Made by a program: the position numbers and the translations under genes. Under the pieces are notes generated by a model. That model was given only the letters and a program-made list of their open reading frames with translations, had not been told where the DNA came from and searched no databases. Below are positions 44,257 through 53,358 of a stretch of DNA of 57,078 nt, piece by piece. Origin of the DNA: an uncultured Gammaproteobacteria bacterium. Its GTDB lineage: Bacteria > Pseudomonadota > Gammaproteobacteria > Steroidobacterales > UBA11654. The stretch is from assembly GCA_937801655.1 (NCBI GenBank), contig CALMWC010000006.1, forward strand, positions 1 to 57,078, given 5' to 3'. Numbering within the stretch: the first letter of the stretch is position 1; every line of letters begins with the position of its first letter.

Positions 44257-44775
44257 ATGAGAATGTCTTATGAAGAATTAGAGTTTTGGGTTCTGGCTAA
44301 TCCAGAATTTTCTGCATTTGTTATGTTTATTGTAGCCTTTTCTGAGTCTTTTATAATTCTAGGAACATTTTGGCCAAGCATAATATTATTACTTTTGGCA
44401 TTAGCGCTTAATGAGGCTGATGTGCAATTACTTACAATTTGTTTAGCTGCAGGAGTAGGTTCTTTTCTAGGTGATTTTTTAAGTTTTTATTTGGGGTCAT
44501 TTTTTGGCCCCAAACTAAAAGAAAAGAAATTCTTACAAAATAGAAACGATCAAATAAAAAAAGGAGAGGTGTTTTTTGATCGTTATGGGTGGGGAGGAAT
44601 CATAATTGGTAGACTCACACCAGCTATTAGACCTTTTATACCTTTTATTGCCGGTTTGGCAAAGATGCCTTTGAAAATTTTTGTCATCAGTTCTATGTTT
44701 GCATGCTTTATTTGGAGCTTGTCGCTGGCAATTTTAATCATAGGAATAGATAATATTTTAATACTTTTTAAGTAA
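44257..44775 (+). CDS. DedA-family membrane protein
   Basis: A 172-residue DedA/SNARE-associated family membrane protein: ESFIILGTFWPSIILLLLAL, AAGVGSFLGDFLSFYLGSFF, and FFDRYGWGGIIIGRLTPAIR with the conserved R-x-x-P motif followed by PFIPFIAGLAKMPLK. The family is involved in lipid scrambling (undecaprenyl phosphate or phospholipid flipping) and proton-dependent membrane homeostasis. It is 33 bases after the second VWA gene and may share its transcript, but an own promoter is possible. Slightly shorter than E. coli DedA proteins (about 200-220). Confidence 0.85.
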   Translation: MRMSYEELEFWVLANPEFSAFVMFIVAFSESFIILGTFWPSIILLLLALALNEADVQLLTICLAAGVGSFLGDFLSFYLGSFFGPKLKEKKFLQNRNDQIKKGEVFFDRYGWGGIIIGRLTPAIRPFIPFIAGLAKMPLKIFVISSMFACFIWSLSLAILIIGIDNILILFK

Positions 44776-44786
44776 AGGAGATTGAA

Positions 44787-45128
44787 ATGTCAGATGATGA
44801 TCTAGAAAAGAAACATTGCGTTCCATGCGAGGGAGGCGTTCAACCATTGGATATGACTGCTGCAAAGCAAATAGGTGAAGCCATAGATCCAAATTGGATT
44901 ATATCGGATGATGCTAAAGAGATTGTTAGAGAATTTAAATTTTCAAATTATACAAAGACCATTTCATTCGTGAACGCTGTGGCTTGGGTTGCTGATGCAG
45001 AAGATCATCATCCAGAGATGGAAGTGCATTATGGCTCTTGTAAAGTAACTTACTCAACACATTCAATTGGAGGGTTATCTGAAAATGATTTTATTTGTGC
45101 CAAAAAGATCGATAATATTACTTCTTAG
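44787..45128 (+). CDS. phhB: 4a-hydroxytetrahydrobiopterin dehydratase
   Basis: A 113-residue pterin-4a-carbinolamine dehydratase. The N-terminal CVPCEGGVQPLD and the active-site AWVADAEDHHPEMEVHYGS (with the HHPE His pair) are diagnostic. It regenerates the pterin cofactor of phenylalanine hydroxylase or serves molybdopterin-related roles; no aromatic amino acid hydroxylase is nearby. A strong AAAGGAGA site lies upstream of the ATG. Its last four bases overlap the convergent monooxygenase-like gene. Confidence 0.93.
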   Translation: MSDDDLEKKHCVPCEGGVQPLDMTAAKQIGEAIDPNWIISDDAKEIVREFKFSNYTKTISFVNAVAWVADAEDHHPEMEVHYGSCKVTYSTHSIGGLSENDFICAKKIDNITS

Positions 45129-45481
45129 AGCTTTTCATAAAACTCGTGGGAATGATTGGGAAGTAGATAGGGTATAACTTTCATATGATGCTCTTTGCTC
45201 AAAGTTCTTCCAAAGTTAATTCGATCTTGAACTGATTCCCACTCCTCAATCATAACGAAGTGCTGACCATGATCATGATCTTCTTCACTACTAGCAGCTA
45301 GCTCTTCTTCGGAATAAGTAGCTTTTACTGCAGCAGCCATAGCACCATTTTTTGCTCGAAAGATTTTTCTACCAATAAAACCAGGGGCTGATTCATACTT
45401 AGATTGCAGTTCTTTATAGTATTCACAGACTTCATCAGCGTGTTCTTCCTTAGCATAAATAGTCACTATGTAATTTTCCAT
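45125..45481 (-). CDS. ABM-domain (quinol monooxygenase-like) protein
   Basis: A 118-residue dimeric alpha/beta-barrel protein of the antibiotic biosynthesis monooxygenase type: ENYIVTIYAKEEHADEVCEY and APGFIGRKIFRAKN at the start and QHFVMIEEWESVQDRINFGR later. A His/Asp/Glu-rich insert (ASSEEDHDHGQH) between them is unusual and might bind metal. Related small proteins act in quinone or heme oxidation, but no function is assigned here. It is monocistronic, convergent with phhB and divergent from the threonine dehydratase gene. Confidence 0.7.
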   Translation of the reverse strand: MENYIVTIYAKEEHADEVCEYYKELQSKYESAPGFIGRKIFRAKNGAMAAAVKATYSEEELAASSEEDHDHGQHFVMIEEWESVQDRINFGRTLSKEHHMKVIPYLLPNHSHEFYEKL

Positions 45482-45557
45482 TTGCTTCCACCTATTAATT
45501 GATTGACACTAAATTCTAAATCAGTTTTAAATAAAGTAAACATTAAATTCTAATCTA

Positions 45558-46523
45558 ATGATCAATATTAAAAACATCTACAATGCAAGCAACATACTAA
45601 ACGGGATTGCTAGGCAAACTCCTATTTTATCCTCAAAAAAACTAAATGAGTTAGTCAATGGGAATGTCTATTTAAAAGCTGAAAATGAACAATATTCAGG
45701 GTCCTTTAAGTTAAGAGGTGCTTATTACTGCATGCATCAAATATTAAAGACTCATGCTTATACAAATGTGGTTGCTTGCTCTTCAGGAAATCATGCACAA
45801 GGTGTTGCTCTCGCAGCCTCACTATTTGGATTAAAAGCTACAATTGTTATGCCTAATGATGCACCTGAAGTAAAAATTAAAAGAACTAAAGATTTAGGAG
45901 CTGAGATCATATTTTATGATCGTTATAACGAAAGCAGGGAGGCAATTGCAGAGGATTCTGCTGTCAATAGGAACGCTTTTATTATACCACCCTATGATGA
46001 CTATGATGTAATGGCGGGACAAGGAACTGTAGCTTTGGAAGCTATTCAGCAACTCACTTTGATTGAAGAGACCATTGATAATTTTATATGCCCTATTGGC
46101 GGCGGCGGTTTAATAGCTGGATGCAGTATTGCTTTTTCTGAGTATTTAAATGACATTGATATTTTTGGTGTAGAACCAGAACTATTAAACGATACACAAC
46201 AATCTTTGAATTCTGGTAAGCGAATAAAGATTGATATCAATCAACCCAGCTTATGCGATGCATTAATGGCACCAACACCTGGAGAATTAACATTTTCTAT
46301 CAATCAAAGTGCTCTCAAAGAAATATGTATCGTGAGTGATGATGAAGTAATTGATGCAATCCGGTTTGCTTATAATGAATGGAATATAACTATAGAACCT
46401 GGTGGAGCAGTTGGTTTGGCATTAATACTTTCTGGTCGCTTTGTAACTTCCAAGAAAAATACCCTCATAATTTTAAGCGGGGGAAATATAGATCCATTGG
46501 AACATCAAAATCTCATTAAATAA
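45558..46523 (+). CDS. Threonine/serine dehydratase-like PLP enzyme
   Basis: A 321-residue fold-type II PLP enzyme. The Schiff-base Lys is in YSGSFKLRGAYYCMH, the substrate loop in VVACSSGNHAQGVALAASL, the phosphate-binding loop in CPIGGGGLIAGCSI and the C-terminal Ser/Cys position in LIILSGGNIDP. It lacks the C-terminal ACT-like domain of biosynthetic IlvA, so it resembles catabolic threonine dehydratase, serine racemase or threo-3-hydroxyaspartate ammonia-lyase. The last is attractive in marine bacteria but cannot be decided from sequence. Confidence 0.85.
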   Translation: MINIKNIYNASNILNGIARQTPILSSKKLNELVNGNVYLKAENEQYSGSFKLRGAYYCMHQILKTHAYTNVVACSSGNHAQGVALAASLFGLKATIVMPNDAPEVKIKRTKDLGAEIIFYDRYNESREAIAEDSAVNRNAFIIPPYDDYDVMAGQGTVALEAIQQLTLIEETIDNFICPIGGGGLIAGCSIAFSEYLNDIDIFGVEPELLNDTQQSLNSGKRIKIDINQPSLCDALMAPTPGELTFSINQSALKEICIVSDDEVIDAIRFAYNEWNITIEPGGAVGLALILSGRFVTSKKNTLIILSGGNIDPLEHQNLIK

Positions 46524-46577
46524 CTATTGATGAGATAGCTTTTTACAAGTAGTCTTACACTCTAAAACACATAAGAA

Positions 46578-48029
46578 ATGGACTATATTATGACCAATCA
46601 AGATCTACAGGGTAGAACAATAAAAGCAAGGAATCCAAGAACAGGTGAGATGGATTATTCTTTTGAGGTAACTGAAAACATTGAGATAGAAGAGATTGTC
46701 AGCGATTTAAGATCAGGACAAAAAGCATGGTCCGATAAGACCATTGACCAAAGAGCTGAAATATTAAATGATTGGGCTAAAGCCGTTTCATCCAATGAAG
46801 CTTTGCTTGAAGCCTTGGTGCAAGACACAGGAAGATACTTTATTGCTACTGCTGAGATTGCCAGATTAACGACAATGATTGGAGACTGGTTAACTATTGG
46901 ACATGATATATTTAAGGATCAGCCAGGCATTCAATCTTCCGCTCCAACTGTTACTTATCAGCATCAATATAAGCCCTTTGAAGTTGTTGGAATTATTGGG
47001 CCTTGGAATTTTCCATTTTTAATTACACTAATAGACCTTATACCTGCCTTGATGGCAGGCTCAGCTGTAGTTGTTAAGCCGAGTGAGATTACACCACGTT
47101 TTATCGGACCACTTCAAGAAACCTTAAAACAAGTTCCTGAATTAAATGGTGTATGTCGATTCATCCAAGGCGATGGAGAAACCGGCCAAGCTTTAATCAA
47201 TAATGTAGATGCTCTTTGTTTTACTGGCAGTGTTAAAACTGGAAAATTAGTTTACAAAAGCGGTGCGGAGAATTTTATACCTATTTATGCAGAATTGGGT
47301 GGCAAGGATCCTGTCATTATAACGGAAAATGCTGACCCTAAAGAAAGTGCAAAAATTGTACTCAGAGCATCGGTTCAAGCAACAGGTCAAGCTTGCCAAT
47401 CCATTGAAAGAGTATATGTACATGAATCAATAGCAGATGAATTTAAAACAGAGTTAGTTCAACTGGCAAAAGCCGTTACTCTTAATTATCCAAATATCAG
47501 AGAAGGACATATAGGACCACTAATTTTTGATAAACAAGCCGATATTATTGAATCCCATATCAATGATGCTGAAGAAAAGGGAGCTGAAATTTTATCAGGT
47601 GGCTCAATTGAAAATCATGGTGGTGGTAAATGGGTGCTTCCAACGGTGATTAGTAATGCAGATCATTCAATGTTAGTGATGATGGAAGAAACTTTTGGTC
47701 CTATAATCCCTGTAATGACATTCACTGATATTAATGAGGCTATTCGATTAGCCAATGATACTAAATATGGTCTATCAGCGGCTGTCTTGGCTGGAGATAA
47801 TCAAGAAGCTGAGTCCATTGCACAACACATTGATGCCGGTGCTGTGAGCATTCAAGATTGTGGTATCACCACCTATGTTTTTGATGGAGAGAAGAACTGG
47901 TTCAAGGAATCAGGGATTGGAGCTTCCAGAATGGGAGAGATGGGGATGTTAAGGTTTTTTAGAAAAAAAGTTCTCTATACTCAGTCTGCCTCAGAAAACT
48001 ATGGCATTGATGCTATGGGAGAAAGGTAA
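46578..48029 (+). CDS. NAD(P)-dependent aldehyde dehydrogenase
   Basis: A 483-residue ALDH. The Rossmann/cofactor segments are EVVGIIGPWNFPFLITLIDL and AVVVKPSEITPRF, the general base Glu in IYAELGGKDPVIITE, the catalytic Cys in QATGQACQSIERVYVHE, and the conserved EETFGPIIPV. Met5 (46590) is an alternative start. It is a general aldehyde oxidiser; related enzymes include succinate-semialdehyde, betaine-aldehyde and aliphatic types. It follows the dehydratase gene at 54 bases and may be cotranscribed; it is convergent with ilvI. Confidence 0.88.
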   Translation: MDYIMTNQDLQGRTIKARNPRTGEMDYSFEVTENIEIEEIVSDLRSGQKAWSDKTIDQRAEILNDWAKAVSSNEALLEALVQDTGRYFIATAEIARLTTMIGDWLTIGHDIFKDQPGIQSSAPTVTYQHQYKPFEVVGIIGPWNFPFLITLIDLIPALMAGSAVVVKPSEITPRFIGPLQETLKQVPELNGVCRFIQGDGETGQALINNVDALCFTGSVKTGKLVYKSGAENFIPIYAELGGKDPVIITENADPKESAKIVLRASVQATGQACQSIERVYVHESIADEFKTELVQLAKAVTLNYPNIREGHIGPLIFDKQADIIESHINDAEEKGAEILSGGSIENHGGGKWVLPTVISNADHSMLVMMEETFGPIIPVMTFTDINEAIRLANDTKYGLSAAVLAGDNQEAESIAQHIDAGAVSIQDCGITTYVFDGEKNWFKESGIGASRMGEMGMLRFFRKKVLYTQSASENYGIDAMGER

Positions 48030-48072
48030 ATTAAGTAGATTTTTCTATGCAATTGGTGGAGCGGACGGGAAA

Positions 48073-49875
48073 CTAGAACATTGCACTTGGATCCACTTCA
48101 TCAATCTCTGGATCTTCATTTCTACCCTGAATAAATTCACCAGTAACCATTTGATCATAGGACATGCCGGGTCCAACCATAGGATAGACCATAGCATCAG
48201 GGTCTATTATGACTTCAAGAAAAGCAGCCTTCTCAAATTCAATAAAATTCTTAATGGTTTCTAGTAATTTATCTTTTTCAGTTAAGCGTTCTGCATACTC
48301 AAAGCCATCCGCTTTAGCTGCCATCACAAAATCTTTTTTAAGCAGTGTTTTATCGCTGCCTGAGAATCTTCCATTGTAAAAAAGCTTCTGCCATTGTTTT
48401 ACCATTCCATCCCCTGAGTTATTGAGTAATAAAACTTTAATGGGTAATTCATAGCTTGTAATGGTTTCCAATTCACCAAGATTCATTCTGATACTTCCAT
48501 CACCATCTACGTTGATAACCAATGCATTGGGTTCAGCAAATTGTGCTCCAATTGAAGCGGGCAGTCCAAACCCCATCGTACCCATGCTTCCTGAAGTTAA
48601 CCATTGCCTTGGTTTGGAAAAATCAAAATACTGTGCAGACCACATTTGATGTTGTCCAACGCCTGTCGATACAATCGCATTGCCTTTTGTCATTTTATTA
48701 ATTTCATCCAATACCATTTCTGGTTGAATTAATTCTGAGTCCATGTTGTATTTCATTCCATGCTTTTCTTTAAGCAATTGAACTTCTTCATTCCAAATTG
48801 AAAAATTAGGTTTAATTTGATTCTTATTCGCATAAGTAGTTAATTTAGATAATGCTTCTTTTAATAGCCCTACATGAGACCAATTGACTTTTTTTACTTT
48901 ATTAATTTCTGAGGGGTCGATATCAAAATGCGCCACTGCTTTAGCTCTAGGCGCAAATTTTTCAGGAAGTGCAGCCACTCTGTCATCAAACCTTGAGCCA
49001 AATGCAATCACAAAATCACAGTCTTCTACAGCATAATTAGCAAAAGCTGTTCCATGCATACCGAGCATACGCATTGAGAGGTCTGATTGGGTATTGCAAG
49101 CACCAATTCCCATCAATGTTGTGACAATTGGTATCTTAAATTCACTGGAAAATTGCCTTAATTCTTCACAGGCCCCTCCAGCAATAGTTCCACCTCCAGC
49201 ATAAAATAGGGGACGTTTTGAATTTTCTAAAAGATCAAAGAATCTTTTACAGTCATCCTCATTTAAAGTATTTTTTTCTATAGTTTTCAATCGCTCTCTG
49301 TATGAGGAGATGTTTAATTTTTTATTGGCATCAGGTCTAATCTTTGCAGTTTGTATATCTTTTGGAACATCCACTACTACTGGGCCTGGTCTTCCTGAAG
49401 TTGCAATCTCGAAAGCAGCCCTCATGGTGGCTTCCAGCTTTTCTTCATCGGTTACTAAGAAAACATGTTTTGCCACTGATCCCATGACACTGGTTATTGG
49501 AGCCTCTTGAAAGGCATCGGTTCCAATTGAGCTCCTGCCTACTTGTCCACAAATGACAATCATTGGTATTGAGTCTGCCATGGCATCTCTAACAGGTGTT
49601 ACAGTATTAGTAGCACCTGGCCCAGAAGTAACCATTACTATCCCAGGCTTACCTGTTGCTCTTGCGTAACCAGAAGCCATGAATCCAGCACCTTGTTCAT
49701 TTGCGGGCACAATTAAAGGCATGGCATTGGTTTTATTTATTTCGTTGTATTGAAAAACAGCATCGTATGTGGGAAGTATAGCTCCACCACTGTATCCAAA
49801 AATAGTATCCACCCCATGTTCTGCTAGAACATGAACTATAATTTCAGACCCAGTTATGCTTTTATCTTTGACCAT
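48073..49875 (-). CDS. ilvI: Acetolactate synthase large subunit
   Basis: A 600-residue ThDP enzyme with three domains. The catalytic Glu is in LIVPANEQGAGFMASGYARA, the ThDP-diphosphate/Mg2+ motif is VINVDGDGSIRMNLGEL through LLLNNSGDGMVKQW, and FGSRFDDRVAALPEKFAPRA is the FAD region. It condenses pyruvate (or 2-oxobutyrate) in valine, leucine and isoleucine synthesis. Unlike the usual arrangement, the regulatory subunit lies divergently, 154 bases away, not downstream. The space between them on this strand holds a candidate Leu/Ile leader peptide. Confidence 0.94.
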   Translation of the reverse strand: MVKDKSITGSEIIVHVLAEHGVDTIFGYSGGAILPTYDAVFQYNEINKTNAMPLIVPANEQGAGFMASGYARATGKPGIVMVTSGPGATNTVTPVRDAMADSIPMIVICGQVGRSSIGTDAFQEAPITSVMGSVAKHVFLVTDEEKLEATMRAAFEIATSGRPGPVVVDVPKDIQTAKIRPDANKKLNISSYRERLKTIEKNTLNEDDCKRFFDLLENSKRPLFYAGGGTIAGGACEELRQFSSEFKIPIVTTLMGIGACNTQSDLSMRMLGMHGTAFANYAVEDCDFVIAFGSRFDDRVAALPEKFAPRAKAVAHFDIDPSEINKVKKVNWSHVGLLKEALSKLTTYANKNQIKPNFSIWNEEVQLLKEKHGMKYNMDSELIQPEMVLDEINKMTKGNAIVSTGVGQHQMWSAQYFDFSKPRQWLTSGSMGTMGFGLPASIGAQFAEPNALVINVDGDGSIRMNLGELETITSYELPIKVLLLNNSGDGMVKQWQKLFYNGRFSGSDKTLLKKDFVMAAKADGFEYAERLTEKDKLLETIKNFIEFEKAAFLEVIIDPDAMVYPMVGPGMSYDQMVTGEFIQGRNEDPEIDEVDPSAMF

Positions 49876-49911
49876 ATTTTCATTCTATTTTATATAAAAA
49901 TACTATGCTAT

Positions 49912-49992
49912 TTATTTAGAGCCAAACACCTTACTATAAAGAAGAGTTAAAAGTAATAGTGATTGCCTTGCTTCAATTATTAATAGAAGCAT
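49912..49992 (-). CDS. Candidate Leu/Ile-rich leader peptide of ilvI
   Basis: A 26-codon frame on the minus strand, 36 bases upstream of the ilvI start, encoding a peptide that begins MLLLIIEARQSLLLLTLLYS and ends KVFGSK: nine Leu and two Ile in 26 residues. Leader peptides rich in the regulating amino acids precede branched-chain biosynthesis genes in many proteobacteria (ilvL, leuL, ivbL) and control attenuation. I see no GC-rich terminator hairpin after it; an AT-only inverted repeat (TATTTT...AAAATA near 49890-49906) lies before ilvI. No strong ribosome-binding site. AT-rich sequence could give Leu-rich frames by chance. Confidence 0.45.
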   Translation of the reverse strand: MLLLIIEARQSLLLLTLLYSKVFGSK

Positions 49993-50029
49993 GTACAATC
50001 GATTTTTTAAGAACAACAATATAATTATT

Positions 50030-50524
50030 ATGAGACATACGATAGCGATTCTTTTACAAAATGAATCTGGGGCATTATCCAGAGTGGCTTCTATGTTTTC
50101 TACTAGGGGATACAATATTGACTCATTGAGTGTTGCACCCACTCAAGATCCTATGGTTTCAAGGCTAACATTAGTAACCGAGGGTTCTGATGAAGTCATT
50201 GAACAGATTACCAAGCAGCTCTATAAGTTAATTGATGTTGTTGATGTTTTTGATATCACGCTTCATGATCATATTGAAAGAGAGATGATGCTGATAAAAA
50301 TTGAACCATCCACTGAAAGTACTGAAGAATTGAATGAAATCATCAGCAACTATTCAGCCACCATCATTAATGAAAAAAATCAGTTAATGATTATTGAAGT
50401 AATGGCTGACAGTGATGTTAATAATAATTTTCTAACTGATATCACTAATCTTAGCAAAGTTATAGCCATTGCAAGAAGTGGCCCTCTTGCCCTGGCCAAA
50501 GGTATTTCTAAAACTAGTCTCTAA
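50030..50524 (+). CDS. ilvH: Acetolactate synthase small (regulatory) subunit
   Basis: A 164-residue protein, matching E. coli IlvH in length and start (MRHTIAILLQNESGALSRVA). I choose the ATG at 50030; the upstream ATG at 49991 would add 13 Asn/Ile-rich residues with no family match. The ACT domain segment SMFSTRGYNIDSLSVAP binds the feedback effector (valine or leucine), and the C-terminal half carries the helix-strand tail. It is divergent from its partner ilvI. Its 3' end overlaps the convergent azurin gene by 11 bases. Confidence 0.92.
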   Translation: MRHTIAILLQNESGALSRVASMFSTRGYNIDSLSVAPTQDPMVSRLTLVTEGSDEVIEQITKQLYKLIDVVDVFDITLHDHIEREMMLIKIEPSTESTEELNEIISNYSATIINEKNQLMIIEVMADSDVNNNFLTDITNLSKVIAIARSGPLALAKGISKTSL

Positions 50525-50969
50525 CGACAAAAGATCCTTTCATAATCGCATAATGACCGGGGAAGGAACAAAAGAACGTATAGTCTCCACCCGCACTCAA
50601 TAGATCGGATGAGAATGTCACTGAAGTTTCAGCTCCACCACCAATCACGTCTGATGCAGCAATCACACGAGCATCATTAACAGGCACATAGTTATTCGCC
50701 ATTCCAGCTCCACCACCCGCAGTGGCTACAGGCATAAAATCCGCTGTATTGGTTAACACCCAATTGTGTCCCATGACATTGGCAGGCATCGCACCGGTGT
50801 GTTGAAGGGTGACTGTAATCTCACTGCAACTGGAACTCACAACCATTTCCTTCAGATTAAATTGCAACATGTCATTGCCTTCAATGACTTGATTGCATGA
50901 ATCGGCAGCGACGAAGTTAGAAGTTGACAGTAAGATAACTAGTGTTACCAATAATGATGAATTTTTCAT
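50514..50969 (-). CDS. azu: Azurin (blue copper protein)
   Basis: A 151-residue periplasmic copper protein with a signal peptide (residues 1-22, ending FVAA). The mature N-terminus CNQVIEGNDMLQFN, the disulfide region SSSCSEITVTLQHTG, the copper His in VMGHNWVLT and the Cys/His/Met ligand loop FFCSFPGHYAIMKGSF are those of azurin. It shuttles single electrons in the periplasm to a terminal oxidase or reductase. The mature length (about 129) is canonical. Confidence 0.95.
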   Translation of the reverse strand: MKNSSLLVTLVILLSTSNFVAADSCNQVIEGNDMLQFNLKEMVVSSSCSEITVTLQHTGAMPANVMGHNWVLTNTADFMPVATAGGGAGMANNYVPVNDARVIAASDVIGGGAETSVTFSSDLLSAGGDYTFFCSFPGHYAIMKGSFVVRD

Positions 50970-51053
50970 AAGTATCCTTAGTTAAGTATTGAAGATATAT
51001 AGTCAGTTCGAACAATAAAAGGAGTTAGATTTAAGCAGAATTAAAAACAATGG

Positions 51054-52334
51054 TTAACCCATGTTATTGATCAAAGCATCTCCAAATTCACTGCATTTTA
51101 CTGGAGTGACATCATCCATTAGACGAGCAAAATCATATGTGACTGTTTGATCTTGAATGGTCCGATCCATCGATGAAATAACTAAATCTGCTGCTTCCGT
51201 CCAGTCAAGATATCGCAACATCATTTCACCAGAAAGAATTACAGATCCAGGATTAACTTTATCTAGATTAGTATATTTTGGAGCTGTCCCATGGGTGGCC
51301 TCAAAAACAGCATGCCCAGTAAGACTATTGATGTTTCCACCTGGTGCGATACCTATTCCACCTACTTGTGCTGCTAGAGCATCGGATAGATAGTCTCCAT
51401 TGAGATTCATTGTTGCTATTACGTCAAATTCAGAAGGTCTAGTGAGTACTTGTTGTAGTGTAATATCAGCAATCGCATCTTTTACTAAAATAGCTCCATT
51501 ATTCATAGCTTTAGTTTGTTCTTGATTGGCTGCTTCTTCACCTTTTTCAGCTTTAGTTCGTTCCCATTGATCCCAGGTATAAACATATTCGCCATACTCT
51601 CTTTCAGCCAACTCATAACCCCAGTTTCTGAAAGCACCTTCTGTATATTTCATAATATTGCCTTTATGAACAAAGGTGACGCTTTTGCGTTTATTTTTTA
51701 TGGCAAAATCAAAAGCTGATCTCAACAATCTTTCTGTGCCCTCAATAGAAATTGGCTTTATTCCTATACCAGAAGTTTCTGGAAATCTTATTTTAGAATA
51801 ATCTTCTGGAAAGGATTCTTTAAAGAAGGTAAGAAACTTTTTATTCGGCTCACTGCCCTGTTCAAATTCAATACCAGCATAGATATCTTCTGTGTTTTCT
51901 CTGAATATAACCATATCAATTTGTTCTGGAGTTTTAACAGGAGAGGGCACTCCTTTAAACCATCTCACCGGCCTTAGGCAAACATATAGATCAAGCAATT
52001 GTCTTAACGCTACATTGAGTGATCTCATACCACCACCAATTGGAGTAGTGAGAGGGCCTTTGATCGAAACTAAATATTTCTTACAGTCTTCTATGGTTTG
52101 ATCTGGAAGCCAGTTATTGTATTTATCAAAAGCCTTTTGACCGGCATAGACTTCAAGCCAATGGATTTTTCTTTCTCCATTGTAAGCTTTTTCTACAGCA
52201 GCATCTAAGACTCTGACGGCTGATTTCCATATGTCTGGACCTATACCATCTCCCTCTATGAATGGGATTATTGGATCATTTGGAACGGTTAATTTTCCAT
52301 TTATTAGTTCAATCTTTGATCCTTCTTGTGACAT
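51054..52334 (-). CDS. icd: NADP-dependent isocitrate dehydrogenase
   Basis: A 426-residue enzyme closely like E. coli Icd. The substrate/regulatory Ser is conserved in [20 protein letters not shown]; the active site includes [15 protein letters not shown]; the NADP site includes [20 protein letters not shown]. It converts isocitrate to 2-oxoglutarate in the TCA cycle. Conservation of the Ser phosphorylated by AceK in enterics leaves that control possible. It is monocistronic; 84 bases separate its 3' end from the azurin start on the same strand. Confidence 0.96.
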   Translation of the reverse strand: MSQEGSKIELINGKLTVPNDPIIPFIEGDGIGPDIWKSAVRVLDAAVEKAYNGERKIHWLEVYAGQKAFDKYNNWLPDQTIEDCKKYLVSIKGPLTTPIGGGMRSLNVALRQLLDLYVCLRPVRWFKGVPSPVKTPEQIDMVIFRENTEDIYAGIEFEQGSEPNKKFLTFFKESFPEDYSKIRFPETSGIGIKPISIEGTERLLRSAFDFAIKNKRKSVTFVHKGNIMKYTEGAFRNWGYELAEREYGEYVYTWDQWERTKAEKGEEAANQEQTKAMNNGAILVKDAIADITLQQVLTRPSEFDVIATMNLNGDYLSDALAAQVGGIGIAPGGNINSLTGHAVFEATHGTAPKYTNLDKVNPGSVILSGEMMLRYLDWTEAADLVISSMDRTIQDQTVTYDFARLMDDVTPVKCSEFGDALINNMG

Positions 52335-52429
52335 ACATAACCTCTATATTGCTAACATTTCAATAGATACGAAACAGTTTGGGCTGTAATTATATGTTTT
52401 TAGATCTTTTATACAATAATTATATTTGA

Positions 52430-53233
52430 TTAATGTTGACCTAAAAAATCAAACAAAATCTTACAAAAAGCAATCTTTTGTTCTTTCCCAGCAACCACAT
52501 GTGCCACATCTTCCATAGTCACACCAATGGCATTGGGAATGCCTTCTTCTATGGGAATTGTTGTTCTTGGGCCTGTAACCAAGTCTTTTGCTGCATGAAT
52601 AATAAGACAAGGGGCCTTAATCTCGCAAAGTTGCTCACGTACATCATGATTCAAGCAGGCCTCAACAAGCCTTTCATGAGTTACTAGATTTCCATTTAAC
52701 TCTTTCCATCCAGCGTTTTCACCCAGTAAATTATCCCTATTTTCATTGTAATACTCTGGCAGAAAAGAATAGATACTAACGAACTGTTGAAAAGTTAGGA
52801 AACCAGAATCTCTGTGAACATCTCTGAATAGTTTTAACTGATCATAAAGATAGGTATCACAAAAAACCCAAGCACCCATATTCACCATGCTTCTGACTAA
52901 ATCATTTCTTTGAATAGCAACTTCTTGGGCTACACAACAACCCATGCCAACCAGTCCTATCATATGAACATTTTTCCATTGCAAGTGATCTAGAAGACCA
53001 ATCAAATCATCGGCATGCATTTTCATAGAAGGAGTAACATCTAAATCATCCGAGGATTCACCTATACCACGATAATCAAAAACCAATACTTGGAATTGAT
53101 CCGTTAAGCCTCTAGCCAATAATTTTTCATTGCCATGTGCAAAGGTACCCCAGCCCCCCATGCAGACAACAGGATCACCCTCACCATGAATTTCATAATA
53201 CATTTCATGATTATTAATTTGGATTGTTGGCAT
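52430..53233 (-). CDS. Alpha/beta-hydrolase-fold protein lacking the nucleophilic Ser
   Basis: A 267-residue alpha/beta hydrolase fold protein. The oxyanion region VVCMGGWGTFAHGN and FDYRGIGESSDDLDV are standard, and the acid (IIHAAKDLVTGP) and His (MEDVAHVVAGKE) positions are present. At the nucleophile elbow, where GHSMGG is expected before VAQE, the sequence is HMIGLVGMGCCVAQEVA; aligning from VAQE puts Gly where Ser belongs. It may thus be a non-hydrolytic member or use a different mechanism. It is divergent from the RCC-reductase-like gene across 125 bases. Confidence 0.8.
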   Translation of the reverse strand: MPTIQINNHEMYYEIHGEGDPVVCMGGWGTFAHGNEKLLARGLTDQFQVLVFDYRGIGESSDDLDVTPSMKMHADDLIGLLDHLQWKNVHMIGLVGMGCCVAQEVAIQRNDLVRSMVNMGAWVFCDTYLYDQLKLFRDVHRDSGFLTFQQFVSIYSFLPEYYNENRDNLLGENAGWKELNGNLVTHERLVEACLNHDVREQLCEIKAPCLIIHAAKDLVTGPRTTIPIEEGIPNAIGVTMEDVAHVVAGKEQKIAFCKILFDFLGQH

Positions 53234-53291
53234 ATAGATTCTCCTCGGATTTAAATGAAAATAGTCATTGATTATATAATTGCTAATCTAT

Positions 53292-53320
53292 TAGATCTAT
53301 AGGTATTCTTGATGGAATAC
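53292..53320. promoter_or_regulatory. Inverted repeats in divergent intergenic region (candidate operator)
   Basis: Two dyads lie between the alpha/beta-hydrolase gene and the RCC-reductase-like operon. One is the 8-base palindrome TAGATCTA at 53292-53299. The other is GTATTC-TTGATG-GAATAC at 53303-53320, a perfect 6-base inverted repeat with a 6-base centre. The TTGATG centre could also serve as a -35 with a TTTATA-like -10 about 18 bases on. The pair could bind the response regulator encoded in the operon; not provable from one locus. Confidence 0.35.
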
Positions 53321-53358
53321 TGTAATCTAATTTTTATATATTATATGGGGTAAAGCCA

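Noticed and set aside
49993-50142. Longer minus-strand frame continuing upstream of the Leu/Ile leader
   Set aside because: It runs antisense through the start of ilvH, and its sequence there is only the complement of that gene.
52430-53233. Pheophytinase partner for the RCCR-like protein
   Set aside because: The nucleophilic Ser needed for ester hydrolysis appears missing and no family-specific motif was seen.
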